Positions 14,309 to 22,242 of a stretch of 24,285 nt of DNA are shown piece after piece; within the stretch, counting starts at the first letter, position 1; every line of letters begins with the position of its first letter. The translations under genes were made by a program, and so were the position numbers. The stretch is from Cuniculiplasma sp052315315. GTDB lineage: Archaea > Thermoplasmatota > Thermoplasmata > Thermoplasmatales > Thermoplasmataceae. The DNA is taken from assembly GCA_052315315.1 (NCBI GenBank), contig JBLSDE010000025.1, positions 1 to 24,285 on the forward strand, given 5' to 3'. The notes under the pieces were generated by a model that was not told the origin of the DNA, did no database searches, and saw only the letters and a program-made list of their open reading frames with translations.

Positions 14309-14467
14309 TTATGTTGCGGTCCCCACATAACGCACGATCTTGTTAATTATGACTTTGACGTATGATCCAGCCTTAATAACATACCTTTCTCTTTCCTTTA
14401 CCGGAAAGGTTATTCTCGCATTCTTCCTGACTTTATGTATCGATTTTAGATTAATTTTTTCTTCCAT
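14309..14467 (-). CDS. AbrB/SpoVT-like small DNA-binding protein, 52 aa
   Basis: Residues 15-45 show the swapped-hairpin AbrB pattern: KNARITFPVKERE, then YVIKAGSYVKVIINKIV, close to the usual ARITIP...-IKPGD-VKV consensus. Such 50-residue proteins act as dimers, often as VapB-type antitoxins or transcription regulators. It is divergent from regulator copy 2, with about 60 bases between the starts holding promoters for both. Its stop is followed at once by the helical frame at 14112-14249, which makes a two-gene unit likely. No known toxin fold is evident there. Confidence 0.65.
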   Translation of the reverse strand: MEEKINLKSIHKVRKNARITFPVKERERYVIKAGSYVKVIINKIVRYVGTAT

Positions 14468-14531
14468 ATTTGGAATTAATAATAATGGAAATTGTATTTT
14501 ATTTCTTCTTCCTAATGTGTATTAATTGAAC

Positions 14532-15152
14532 ATGTCAATGTTAGGAACGAAAAAGGGCAGAATTCTCAGGGAACTTCTGTCTGGTCCAAAAATGATGACT
14601 GACTTAAAGTCAGTAATATCCAGCTATGACGTTCTAAGGTATAATTTACTTGAACTTCAAACAGAAGGCTACATTTCCAAAAAGGAAAGTAGAGATGACA
14701 AAAGGAGATTTTTAATTTCCTTAACCGAAAAGGGCCGGAAGGTTGCCGAGCAGTTGCTCAAAGCGGAGGAAGTCGCCCAGGGAAATGAGATCGAAAACTT
14801 CACGAAAATAGAGGTCTCCGAAGAGACTGCGAACAGGATGAATGAACTTCGCCTTTTATTCCACGTAAACGTGATGGACGATCATGTGACCATAGAGGAG
14901 GTACCCAGGAATGGTGGAAGGCCGAGGATATTCAACGTCTACATCCGCAGGAACGGACACGATGACTTTCGCCTGTGGTGCGAGCATGATGATTCATTTG
15001 ACTGTGTTCATGTTGAAGTTGCCTGGACGTATCCGCAGGTCCAGCACATGGTACTCAGCTACAAGGGCAAGGTGAAGGTGTGTCCTGTATGTGGGGCTGA
15101 GAATAGGGAAAGAGCCAAGTTCTGCGATCAGTGCGGGGTGAAACTGGATTGA
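14532..15152 (+). CDS. Winged-helix/SWIM-like/zinc-ribbon regulator, copy 2
   Basis: Paralogue of the protein at 9872-10498 with the same three parts. The winged helix (1-85) ends in ISLTEKGRKVAEQLLKAE. The SWIM-like domain has C150-x-H152 and C158-x-H160, then VEVAWTYPQVQ. The C-terminal zinc ribbon has C184-x2-C187 and C198-x2-C201, ending GVKLD. The two copies are most alike in the SWIM-like domain and differ most in the N-terminal recognition region, which suggests the same signal but different operators. The frame opens with TTG at 14526; ATG 14532 is preferred. It precedes the double-GHKL kinase gene by 48 bases, probably as one operon. Confidence 0.82.
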   Translation: MSMLGTKKGRILRELLSGPKMMTDLKSVISSYDVLRYNLLELQTEGYISKKESRDDKRRFLISLTEKGRKVAEQLLKAEEVAQGNEIENFTKIEVSEETANRMNELRLLFHVNVMDDHVTIEEVPRNGGRPRIFNVYIRRNGHDDFRLWCEHDDSFDCVHVEVAWTYPQVQHMVLSYKGKVKVCPVCGAENRERAKFCDQCGVKLD

Positions 15153-15200
15153 GAACCTGTTATACAAAATCTGGAAGGAGAACATTGAAATGGTGATTGG

Positions 15201-17237
15201 ATGCAAAAATTGACTTTCACTTTCGATAAGAGACTTCTGATTGAGCTTGGAAGGGAGCTTGTATCAAAGGATGAGGTTGCAGTGAGCGAACTTGTTAAGA
15301 ACTCTTATGATGCAGATGCAACTATTGTCAATATTGGAATAGATGATGACAGAATAACGATAACCGACAACGGAACAGGAATGAACATGTCAACCATTCA
15401 ACGGGCATGGCTGGTTGTTGGAACGACTTACAAAAAGCGAGAGACGGTGACCAGATCAGGCAGAAGAGTACTTGGAGAAAAAGGTATAGGACGTTTATCA
15501 GCGTTCAGACTGGGAAGCAATATAGAAATCCGAACCAGATCATCGGGAGAGAAACTGATAGTCTTGAAAATGAAACTGCCGGATGATGGGGTGGTTGACA
15601 CTTCAGATATGCTGGATATGGAAGTTTCTTTGGAGGATTCCAACATTTCATTTCCCGGGGGAAAGGATACCGGCACCATGATCTCTATTAGCGATCTCCG
15701 AGAACCATGGGACAGTGATAAAATTCAATCCTTACAGGCACTCCTGTCCAGGCTAGTGCACCCCTTTGACACCTCCATAATCGGCTTTTCCATAATCATG
15801 ACCTTCAAAGGTGAATCGATCCCTCTGGAGCCTCCTGAAAAGATGAAATATCCAAACTACTCCATAGAGGTTGGAGTCTCTGATGATGGAACATACTCCG
15901 GTATTGTAAAGTATCTGGATGAAAATTCAAAGCAGGTAGAAAGCCGGATAGATGGTAAGATACTCGTGGGCGATCCAAGAAACCCAAATGTCAAAAACTA
16001 TCGAAGTGTTGACAGAGGCGGATGCGGTCCAATAAAAATCAAAGTTTACGCATGGGACAGAGATAGTCAGGACTTCAGGGGCTTCAGAAAGACCCTTGAT
16101 TACTTCTCTGGATTTTATCTTATGAGGAATGGGTTTCTAGTGGTACAGCCGAAGACCGACTGGCTTGGACTGAACATGCGCAGAGTGCAGAATCCTACCA
16201 TGAGGTTAAGTACAAATCAGATAGTCGGAGCAATATACATAGACTCTGATCTGAACAGGAACCTGATCGACAAGACGGACAGGGAAGGTCTGATAGAGAA
16301 TGACGCTTTCTTCTACCTCAGACAGACTATCTACATAGTAATGAGTAAACTTGAAGAAATCAGGTACAAAATGAGGAGAAGCCGTAAACTATCAAAGGGA
16401 AACGCTCTTCTTGATATATTCGATACAAGAGACCTACATGAAATTTCCAAAAACCTTCCAGACGAGGCTAGAGAGAGTGTAGATAGAATTGCAGATGACA
16501 TAGATCGAAGACGAGAGGAGCTGGAGGAACTCATACTCGGTAGAGACAGGATGGCAACTCTAGGTGTTATGGCAGCGGAACTAATACATGCAGGAAGAAA
16601 CGCACTTGTACCAATAGTCGATGGATACCGCTACATTGAAAAAAATATGGTCGAGGTTCCAGAAAAAATAAGGAGAAATGTTGAAGATATGGTGAAAGGC
16701 GGAAGAATGCTATCTCAGATTTTCTCAAATCTGGATCCATACATGAAGTTCCGAACCAGGCGCGAGACCGAGATCCATCTGAGTCATCTGATAGATATGC
16801 TTAAAGAACTCTATTCTACTAGGCTGAAGCAATATAATATCCGCGTGGATGTAGATGTCCACCCGAACATTGTCTTTACTGCAAGTCAGACTGATATTCT
16901 GATACTGCTGACAAACTTTCTTGTAAATTCGATCTACTGGGCACCTAGAGGCAGGAACCCCGATGGTGTTCCTAAGATCAAAATATCAGCAAGAAGTGAA
17001 GGAAATAACATAATTATGGAATTTGAAGATTCGGGGCCAGGGGTTCAGGAGGAGCAAAAGGAGTTAATATTCGATCTCGGTGTCTCATTCAAGGAACCAC
17101 CCGGCACTGGCATAGGACTTGCGGTGAACAGGGATATCGTGACCCGCTATGGCGGGCGTATTGAACTGATCCCCAAAGCTGAGATTGGGGGTGCAAGATT
17201 CATTGTCACTTTACCAAAGGGGGAGGTGAAGAAATGA
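15201..17237 (+). CDS. Double-GHKL sensor-kinase-like protein, 678 aa
   Basis: The N-terminal ATPase domain (about 8-200) is of the HSP90/MORC-like GHKL type: ELVKNSYDAD with E30 and N34, DNGTGM (56-61), GEKGIGR (92-98). A middle domain (200-380) is strand-rich. A coiled coil (380-447, ending RRREELEEL) leads to a histidine-kinase-like dimerisation segment with ELIHAGRNAL, where H463 is the candidate phosphoacceptor. A second GHKL domain follows: N576 (FLVNS), EDSGPG (609-614) and GTGIGL (635-640). No membrane segment is present, so it is cytosolic. GGTGATTGG precedes the ATG. The stop overlaps the receiver gene (ATGA), so the two should act as a pair. Confidence 0.88.
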   Translation: MQKLTFTFDKRLLIELGRELVSKDEVAVSELVKNSYDADATIVNIGIDDDRITITDNGTGMNMSTIQRAWLVVGTTYKKRETVTRSGRRVLGEKGIGRLSAFRLGSNIEIRTRSSGEKLIVLKMKLPDDGVVDTSDMLDMEVSLEDSNISFPGGKDTGTMISISDLREPWDSDKIQSLQALLSRLVHPFDTSIIGFSIIMTFKGESIPLEPPEKMKYPNYSIEVGVSDDGTYSGIVKYLDENSKQVESRIDGKILVGDPRNPNVKNYRSVDRGGCGPIKIKVYAWDRDSQDFRGFRKTLDYFSGFYLMRNGFLVVQPKTDWLGLNMRRVQNPTMRLSTNQIVGAIYIDSDLNRNLIDKTDREGLIENDAFFYLRQTIYIVMSKLEEIRYKMRRSRKLSKGNALLDIFDTRDLHEISKNLPDEARESVDRIADDIDRRREELEELILGRDRMATLGVMAAELIHAGRNALVPIVDGYRYIEKNMVEVPEKIRRNVEDMVKGGRMLSQIFSNLDPYMKFRTRRETEIHLSHLIDMLKELYSTRLKQYNIRVDVDVHPNIVFTASQTDILILLTNFLVNSIYWAPRGRNPDGVPKIKISARSEGNNIIMEFEDSGPGVQEEQKELIFDLGVSFKEPPGTGIGLAVNRDIVTRYGGRIELIPKAEIGGARFIVTLPKGEVKK

Positions 17238-18328
17238 CGAAAAAGGTGCTTGTTATAGAGGATGATGAATTAGCATACAATCTTATCAAACAAGCTGTTG
17301 AAGAAGCTGCAGGGAAGAATGAAATAAGCGTTGAGTCTGAATTTCACGCAAACTTGGAGGCAATAAAGAAGATTGACGAGAAATCATGGGAGGAATATCT
17401 TCTTGTGATTCTGGATCTCAAACTCGGCAGTGAAGTTGCTGAATCATCAAGTGAAACGCTTGACTTTCTAAAGGAATTCAGCAAACAACATTTCATACCT
17501 GTTGTCATATACAGCGCTTTTTTATCAGATATAGACCAGAATCTGTTAGAAGAGTGGAAATTCATAAAGGTCGTCACAAAGGCAAGTTCGGGTCAAAGGC
17601 AACTTGCGGATGAAATCGAGCGTATGATCCGGTATAAAATAAAATTAACGGAACTTGCTAAGAGTCTTAATGATCAGTTCCAAAACCTATCTATTGAAAC
17701 AATGGACTCGATCTTTGCAGACAAGGATGAGATAAGCCCTGAGGTTGTTCAGGCCATGATGATCTCAAGGTTAACCAGCTTCCTGACGAACAGAATGAAC
17801 GCCATAACGGGCAACAATGCCATCCCTGCAGAGGCCAGAATAATATATCCACCTCTGAAATCTGATGAAGGAACACCTGTTTCTATGGGAGACGTACTGA
17901 AAGACGAAAATGGTGTACTCTGGCTTGTTATGTCACCGACCTGCGACATGGTTCTCGATCGTGGAAAGCAAGGAAGGTCAGAATTAAAGATCAAAAATGT
18001 GCTAATGCTTCGCTGCTTCACCTCTATGAACGATGTGGAAGAATACGCACAGAACATAAATGTAACAATCCAGGATAACAATGAAAGGACAATACCATTA
18101 AAGGTTCCAAAAAAAATTGCTCAAAATGGACTTCTTGTGGTGCACATGAAACTGTATGAGACAAGGCCATATGAGGTGGTCCGTAAATGGGTTAAGGTAC
18201 TGAGTGTGGGCACACCATATGCAGAAGACATAAAGGCAAATTTCATGAGGGACATAATACGTGTTGGAACTCCAGATACAGACCCACTTAACAGGAACCT
18301 CATATCAGACTTCAAAAAAATCAAGTGA
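17234..18328 (+). CDS. Receiver-domain protein with unidentified C-terminal domain, 364 aa
   Basis: Residues 1-135 are a response-regulator receiver: acidic pair D10-D11, phosphoacceptor D61 (VILDLKLG), S94 (VIYSA) and K116 (VTKAS). A helical linker (135-195) leads to a C-terminal domain (about 200-364), which begins IIYPPLKSDEG, contains VSMGDVL and LVMSPTCDMVLDRG (232-245), and ends in a strand-rich region. No HTH or known output domain is visible, so this is not an ordinary transcription regulator. It is coupled to the double-GHKL gene with GGAGGTG before the ATG, and its 3' end overlaps the convergent glycosylase gene by eight bases. Probably the effector or adaptor of the pair. Confidence 0.82.
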   Translation: MTKKVLVIEDDELAYNLIKQAVEEAAGKNEISVESEFHANLEAIKKIDEKSWEEYLLVILDLKLGSEVAESSSETLDFLKEFSKQHFIPVVIYSAFLSDIDQNLLEEWKFIKVVTKASSGQRQLADEIERMIRYKIKLTELAKSLNDQFQNLSIETMDSIFADKDEISPEVVQAMMISRLTSFLTNRMNAITGNNAIPAEARIIYPPLKSDEGTPVSMGDVLKDENGVLWLVMSPTCDMVLDRGKQGRSELKIKNVLMLRCFTSMNDVEEYAQNINVTIQDNNERTIPLKVPKKIAQNGLLVVHMKLYETRPYEVVRKWVKVLSVGTPYAEDIKANFMRDIIRVGTPDTDPLNRNLISDFKKIK

Positions 18329-18956
18329 TTGAAGTTAAATTCGCGCAGGTATCCATTACCGGGCACACCTGACACTCTGGTTTTGATGCTTTGCAGATAA
18401 GGGCTGCAAGATCGATGCAGGCATAATAGAATGCCGATACATTCTCAGAATCCAAAAGCTCAGTGACTGCATCTCTGTATTGCCGGCTCCTTCTTGATCC
18501 ATCGCTGCGAGAAAGACAGAGATATCTTGACACAACCCTGATAATGTTTGTGTCCAGGAGAGGAAGTGGTTCTCCTGAAGAGAATATGGCTACTGCTGAG
18601 GATATGTATTCACCGCTTCCTGGCAATTTCATCAGGGTCTCCTTATCCCCTGGCAAAGTGCCCCCAAATTTTTCCATTACCATTCTTGCTGCCTCAATCA
18701 TCATCCTCGAACGCCAACGGAGGCCAAGTGGGGCCATGACTGTCATAACCTCCTCTGGTCTCGCGGATGCCAGTGAAGCAACGTTCGGAAACCTCTCGAG
18801 AAATGTCATGTAAACAGATACAACATTTTCAGCCCTAGTCCTGTGAAGCATGACCTCAGCCACGAATATTCTGTACGGATCTGCAGTTTCTCTCCAGGGG
18901 AACCTGCGGCCCCTCTCCCTCCACCATCCAACGATTCTCTGGGCAAATTCAGACAT
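18321..18956 (-). CDS. T/G-mismatch DNA glycosylase of the Mig/MutY family
   Basis: A helix-hairpin-helix glycosylase with an iron-sulphur cluster, 211 residues. The features are EVMLHRTR (34-41, E34), HhH LPGSGEY (111-117), catalytic Asp D135 in LLDTNIIRV, and the cluster ligands C188-x6-C195-x2-C198-x5-C204. At the position where endonuclease III has its catalytic Lys there is Tyr117, as in Mig.MthI of Methanothermobacter, which removes T from T/G mismatches made by deamination of 5-methylcytosine. The lack of a MutY C-terminal domain also fits Mig. It lies nine bases after the m5C methyltransferase gene, the very modification whose damage it repairs. Confidence 0.88.
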   Translation of the reverse strand: MSEFAQRIVGWWRERGRRFPWRETADPYRIFVAEVMLHRTRAENVVSVYMTFLERFPNVASLASARPEEVMTVMAPLGLRWRSRMMIEAARMVMEKFGGTLPGDKETLMKLPGSGEYISSAVAIFSSGEPLPLLDTNIIRVVSRYLCLSRSDGSRRSRQYRDAVTELLDSENVSAFYYACIDLAALICKASKPECQVCPVMDTCANLTSIT

Positions 18957-18965
18957 ACTCCTGCC

Positions 18966-19889
18966 TCACAGCCATTTACTTATTGCATCTGCCAGGGCCT
19001 CTGAGAACACCGGGCTCACAGAATCAACCAGCATCTGGTAGCGCAACCCCATACCCAGACCGGATGGGAAGGTGAAGCCGTGATTGAACCCCATGATCCT
19101 GGACACCTCCAGTACGGAAACCGTCCTAGGATCTCCGCTGTCCACTCCGTGGTCTGGATGCAGTATATAAGTCTTCATCACGTTACCGAATGACGGGGCA
19201 GGCTCATCCCAGTCAAGGGTCCACCACCCAAACCTACCTGACCTGTATTTGTCTCTATATTTCTCTATGGTTTTCAGTTCTGGCCAGACATGGTCCGGAA
19301 TCTCGTTTCTTTCTCGTTTCCTGAACTCATATATAGCTTCGCTGACTGTCATTGATTTTCTCATACGTCCTTCCAGACTCTGGAACAGATCTTCCGAGTT
19401 ACCATTAAGCACACCGATCGCTATGAGCCTTCTCCTCGAGGTAGCAGCCCCAAAGTCAGAATACCTGAATATTCTGTGTGAGACTGAATAACCGTTAATT
19501 CTTGCCCTATCTATCTGGGCGTTGAATTCGGGATCATGTCGGATTAGAGGTACATTCTCAAGGACGAACACGGGAGGCCTTATGGCAAGAATGTGGTTAA
19601 AGAATCTTCCAAGTAGCGCAAAATCTCTGTGCGCCGCTCCTCTTCTCTTCGATCGGTTAACAGCCGACCATGGTCTGCAGGGTGGTCCGCCGACGACAAC
19701 ATCAAAATCTCCTAAAACAGTCTCGCTGAACAGATCCCTGACCAGGAAACTGGAACTGTTAAATGCCTTGTAAACGATTCCTATACGTGGATCCCTGTCA
19801 ACGCCAGTTACTTCAAATCCTTTACTGCTGAACCCTTTTGATAGACCACCCATTCCGGAAAAAAGATCCAGGACCATGAACTTGTCCAT
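18966..19889 (-). CDS. C5-cytosine DNA methyltransferase (Dcm family)
   Basis: Makes 5-methylcytosine at a specific DNA site. Numbered from the longer frame start at 19910, the motifs are I DLFSGMGGL (15-23), IV GGPPCRPWS with catalytic C78, VI ENV (118-120), VIII SRRRLIAIG (158-166), and the C-terminal IX/X region (TVSVLEVSRIMGF, VDSVSP). The stretch between VIII and IX, about 100 residues, is a short target-recognition domain, as in four-base cutters' partners. I prefer ATG 19889 (MDKFMVLDLF), since the earlier residues read poorly. Only the glycosylase follows it; no cognate endonuclease is adjacent. The recognition site is unknown; the best-known Mig-linked enzyme, M.MthTI, targets GGCC. 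Confidence 0.93.
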   Translation of the reverse strand: MDKFMVLDLFSGMGGLSKGFSSKGFEVTGVDRDPRIGIVYKAFNSSSFLVRDLFSETVLGDFDVVVGGPPCRPWSAVNRSKRRGAAHRDFALLGRFFNHILAIRPPVFVLENVPLIRHDPEFNAQIDRARINGYSVSHRIFRYSDFGAATSRRRLIAIGVLNGNSEDLFQSLEGRMRKSMTVSEAIYEFRKRERNEIPDHVWPELKTIEKYRDKYRSGRFGWWTLDWDEPAPSFGNVMKTYILHPDHGVDSGDPRTVSVLEVSRIMGFNHGFTFPSGLGMGLRYQMLVDSVSPVFSEALADAISKWL

Positions 19890-20344
19890 GGTGTGCATAA
19901 TACAATGCACTTTCTAAACTCTTTTGCTTTCGTCCTCTTTGTCCACCTGAGAATATTGTGATAGCCATGCATAGGGTTATCGACTGGGAGCCTTTATCAT
20001 TCACGTGGTAAAATGCCAGTGGCCCAGCTACTTTTTAGGCCTTTCAGCCTGCAAAAAAAAAGATCAGAAGGAAAGGATACCAATTTATCTCAGTTCAATA
20101 ATAATGATAAGGTAAGAGAATTTACAATATCAATAGGATTCAATGGCACAAAACAGAAATCTCATATTTCCAAAGGGAGATTTTAGAGGTTATAATAAAA
20201 CTCGCGATTTTCTAAAAGATATAATTATTTGAGATCAGTAATTTCAGGGTAATCTATGAAGTGTCACCTCATAATTCTTAATTAGTAGAACAAGACAGGT
20301 AATTTCAGATAAATTTAAGTAAAAACGCAATATTTCATTTTAAT
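19890..20344. other. Intergenic region with repeats and two promoters
   Basis: About 455 bases without a supported gene. Near 19890-19920 is the promoter of the minus-strand methyltransferase. At 20032-20062 is TTTTT-AGGC-loop-GCCT-GC-A10, a small hairpin flanked by T and A runs that could end transcription in either direction. The motif CAGTAATTTCAG (20236-20247) recurs as CAGGTAATTTCAG (20296-20308), 60 bases apart, upstream of the restriction-modification operon. A TATA-like AAATTTAAG (about 20310-20319) precedes the start at 20345. Confidence 0.5.
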
Positions 20345-21337
20345 ATGCTAAGGGAAGAGGACATTGTTTTTTCAGACATTACCACTAAAAAGATAAAATA
20401 CAGTGTTTCAAAATCATATCTTCCTGGATTTGATCTTCTTCTTGGCCAGAATGACTCCCTGGAATTCCTGAAAACAGTTCCTGACAAATCTGTCAAACTG
20501 GTCGTAACCTCCCCACCTTATAACATCGGAAAGGTTTATGAGGAAAGGGTCAAACTTGATGAGTATCTTGCATATCAGTCAGAGGTTGCAAAAGAGTGCG
20601 TAAGAATTCTCCAGGATGATGGAAGCATTGCATGGGAAGTTGGCAATTATGTTTATAACAGGGAAATCTTTCCACTCGATTATTTCTTCTACAGGATTTT
20701 CAAGGAACAAAATGGAATGAAGATGAGGAACAGAATCATCTGGAGAATTGAACATGGATTGCACGCATCACTCAGATTTTCCGGAAGGTATGAGACCATA
20801 TCATGGTTCACCAAGTCAGATAATTACATATTCAATCTTGATCCCGTGAGGATACCTCAGAAATATCCAGGCAAGACCCATTACAGGAAGGGTGAGAAAT
20901 ATGGGCAACCATCTGGAAATCCGCTGGGAAAGAACCCGGGAGACGTATGGGACATGGTTCTTCAGGACTGGGAAGAACAGATCTGGAATATACCAAACGT
21001 GAAGGCAAACCATCCGGAGAAAACAGAGCATCCGGCCCAGTATCCCATTGAACTTGTACAGAGGCTTGTTCTGGCACTCACAAATGAAGGGGACACTGTC
21101 CTGGATCCGTTCGGCGGGGTAGGATCATCAGCCCTGGCCTCACTCCTGCTGAACAGGAAGGCAATAAGCGTTGAAAGAGACGAGAAATACATTGACACTA
21201 CCATAGAAAGAGTGAAGGCAATGGCAAACGGCACACTCAGAATAAGAAAACTTGGCACAAGGGTATATGTGCCAACGGGAAAGGAAAAGGTTGCAAAAAT
21301 ACCAGAGGACTGGTTAAAATATGAAAGTGATAAGTGA
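20345..21337 (+). CDS. Type II DNA methyltransferase, N4-cytosine/N6-adenine beta class
   Basis: Amino-methyltransferase of the DNA_methylase N4/N6 family. Motif IV TSPPYNIG (55-62) comes before motif I DPFGGVGSS (254-262), the beta-class order. TSPPY with Ser/Thr at the first position is the form common in N4-cytosine enzymes. HPAQYP (229-234) precedes motif I as usual. It overlaps the BglII-like nuclease gene by 17 bases, and M.BglII itself makes N4-methylcytosine, so protection of a BglII-type site is a reasonable inference. TATA distance suggests a leaderless start at 20345. Confidence 0.93.
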   Translation: MLREEDIVFSDITTKKIKYSVSKSYLPGFDLLLGQNDSLEFLKTVPDKSVKLVVTSPPYNIGKVYEERVKLDEYLAYQSEVAKECVRILQDDGSIAWEVGNYVYNREIFPLDYFFYRIFKEQNGMKMRNRIIWRIEHGLHASLRFSGRYETISWFTKSDNYIFNLDPVRIPQKYPGKTHYRKGEKYGQPSGNPLGKNPGDVWDMVLQDWEEQIWNIPNVKANHPEKTEHPAQYPIELVQRLVLALTNEGDTVLDPFGGVGSSALASLLLNRKAISVERDEKYIDTTIERVKAMANGTLRIRKLGTRVYVPTGKEKVAKIPEDWLKYESDK

Positions 21338-21848
21338 ATTCTCCCAAAAGGATGGAAAAAAGTACATAAGTGAGCATTTTCCGGATGAGCTTTCTGAAAT
21401 TTATGAGGTAATATCAAAAGTTGAACTTCAAAATTTCAAAACCAAGGTGAGCAAGGAGAAAACAATGCCCGGGCAGATGCTATACAGCCCACCATTATTG
21501 AACAAAGAATACAAGATGAGGTTCAACGCCCTGGGATGGTTCGAATACCGGATAAAGTTGCCCTTTGGGAATGGTGCCTTCAGGGAAATGGACTTCGTTA
21601 AGAATCGCCTGGGAGTTGAGGTTCAATTCGGAAAGTACGCTTTTATGGCCTACAATGTGTCTGCCAAGATGACCATATTTCACAATCATAACGTGATCGA
21701 TGCTGGAATTGAAATAGTACCAATGAAAAATATGGCCGATCAAATGTCCTCTGGTGTTTCCTACTTTGAACAGATAAAGTGGGACCTAGAGAACAGAGGT
21801 GTTGCCGACATTGACATACCGGTAATAGTGATGGGGATAGACGGTTGA
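21321..21848 (+). CDS. BglII/BstYI-like type II restriction endonuclease
   Basis: A 175-residue protein with a PD-(D/E)xK-type centre in the BglII variant: D91, then E100-V-Q102 (D-x8-E-x-Q), the spacing of BglII D84, E93 and Q95. The following FGKYAFMAYNV and GIEIVPMKNMADQMSSGVSYF segments also fit the BglII/BamHI fold. It would cleave unmethylated DNA at a site related to AGATCT or RGATCY; that specificity is inferred from family only. The gene starts inside the methyltransferase gene (17-base overlap), so the two form one operon. Slightly shorter than BglII (223 aa). Confidence 0.85.
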   Translation: MKVISEFSQKDGKKYISEHFPDELSEIYEVISKVELQNFKTKVSKEKTMPGQMLYSPPLLNKEYKMRFNALGWFEYRIKLPFGNGAFREMDFVKNRLGVEVQFGKYAFMAYNVSAKMTIFHNHNVIDAGIEIVPMKNMADQMSSGVSYFEQIKWDLENRGVADIDIPVIVMGIDG

Positions 21849-21866
21849 ACGAAGTTAAAAGTTATT

Positions 21867-22154
21867 TTAGTTTTTTAATGGCTTAATACTTACATTTGGG
21901 GTACCTGTACTTAAGTCTTTGAATATTACTTCGTATTCTAACTCCATACCCTTCATATTCTCCCCAAATACTCCAATCTTAAATCTAAATGTTCCATCTT
22001 TTCGTTCACCCCAATAAAATCTAAATTCGTTTTTACATGAAAGACATTCAACTCTATTTACACGATGTAAGCCATGAATCCATTCTTTTATGAGACGGTA
22101 ATCTTTCCCCTTGTAATTGCAGAATGGACATGTTATGATGCCATCATATAGCAA
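21867..22154 (-). CDS. Zinc-ribbon protein, 95 aa
   Basis: Two cysteine knuckles, C-P-F-C (9-12) and C-L-S-C (37-40), form a classic zinc ribbon in the N-terminal 45 residues, followed by a strand-rich half (FRFKIGVFGE, ELEYEVIFKDL). The frame begins with TTG at 22154 just after an in-frame stop; no ATG lies before the first cysteine, so TTG is the likely start, at leaderless distance from TTTTAAT. It converges on the restriction nuclease with 18 bases between. Function unknown. Confidence 0.6.
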   Translation of the reverse strand: MLYDGIITCPFCNYKGKDYRLIKEWIHGLHRVNRVECLSCKNEFRFYWGERKDGTFRFKIGVFGENMKGMELEYEVIFKDLSTGTPNVSIKPLKN

Positions 22155-22242
22155 ATATATCTAAATACGTCCAGATTAAAATCGTTATCGGTTAAATTTT
22201 TTACTCACTCTAATTTAATTCTGGAAAATCGTAATGTGATCA

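Noticed and set aside
19822..20004. Minus-strand 60-codon frame upstream of the m5C methyltransferase
   Set aside because: It overlaps the methyltransferase start in another frame, and the sequence has no domain pattern or promoter.
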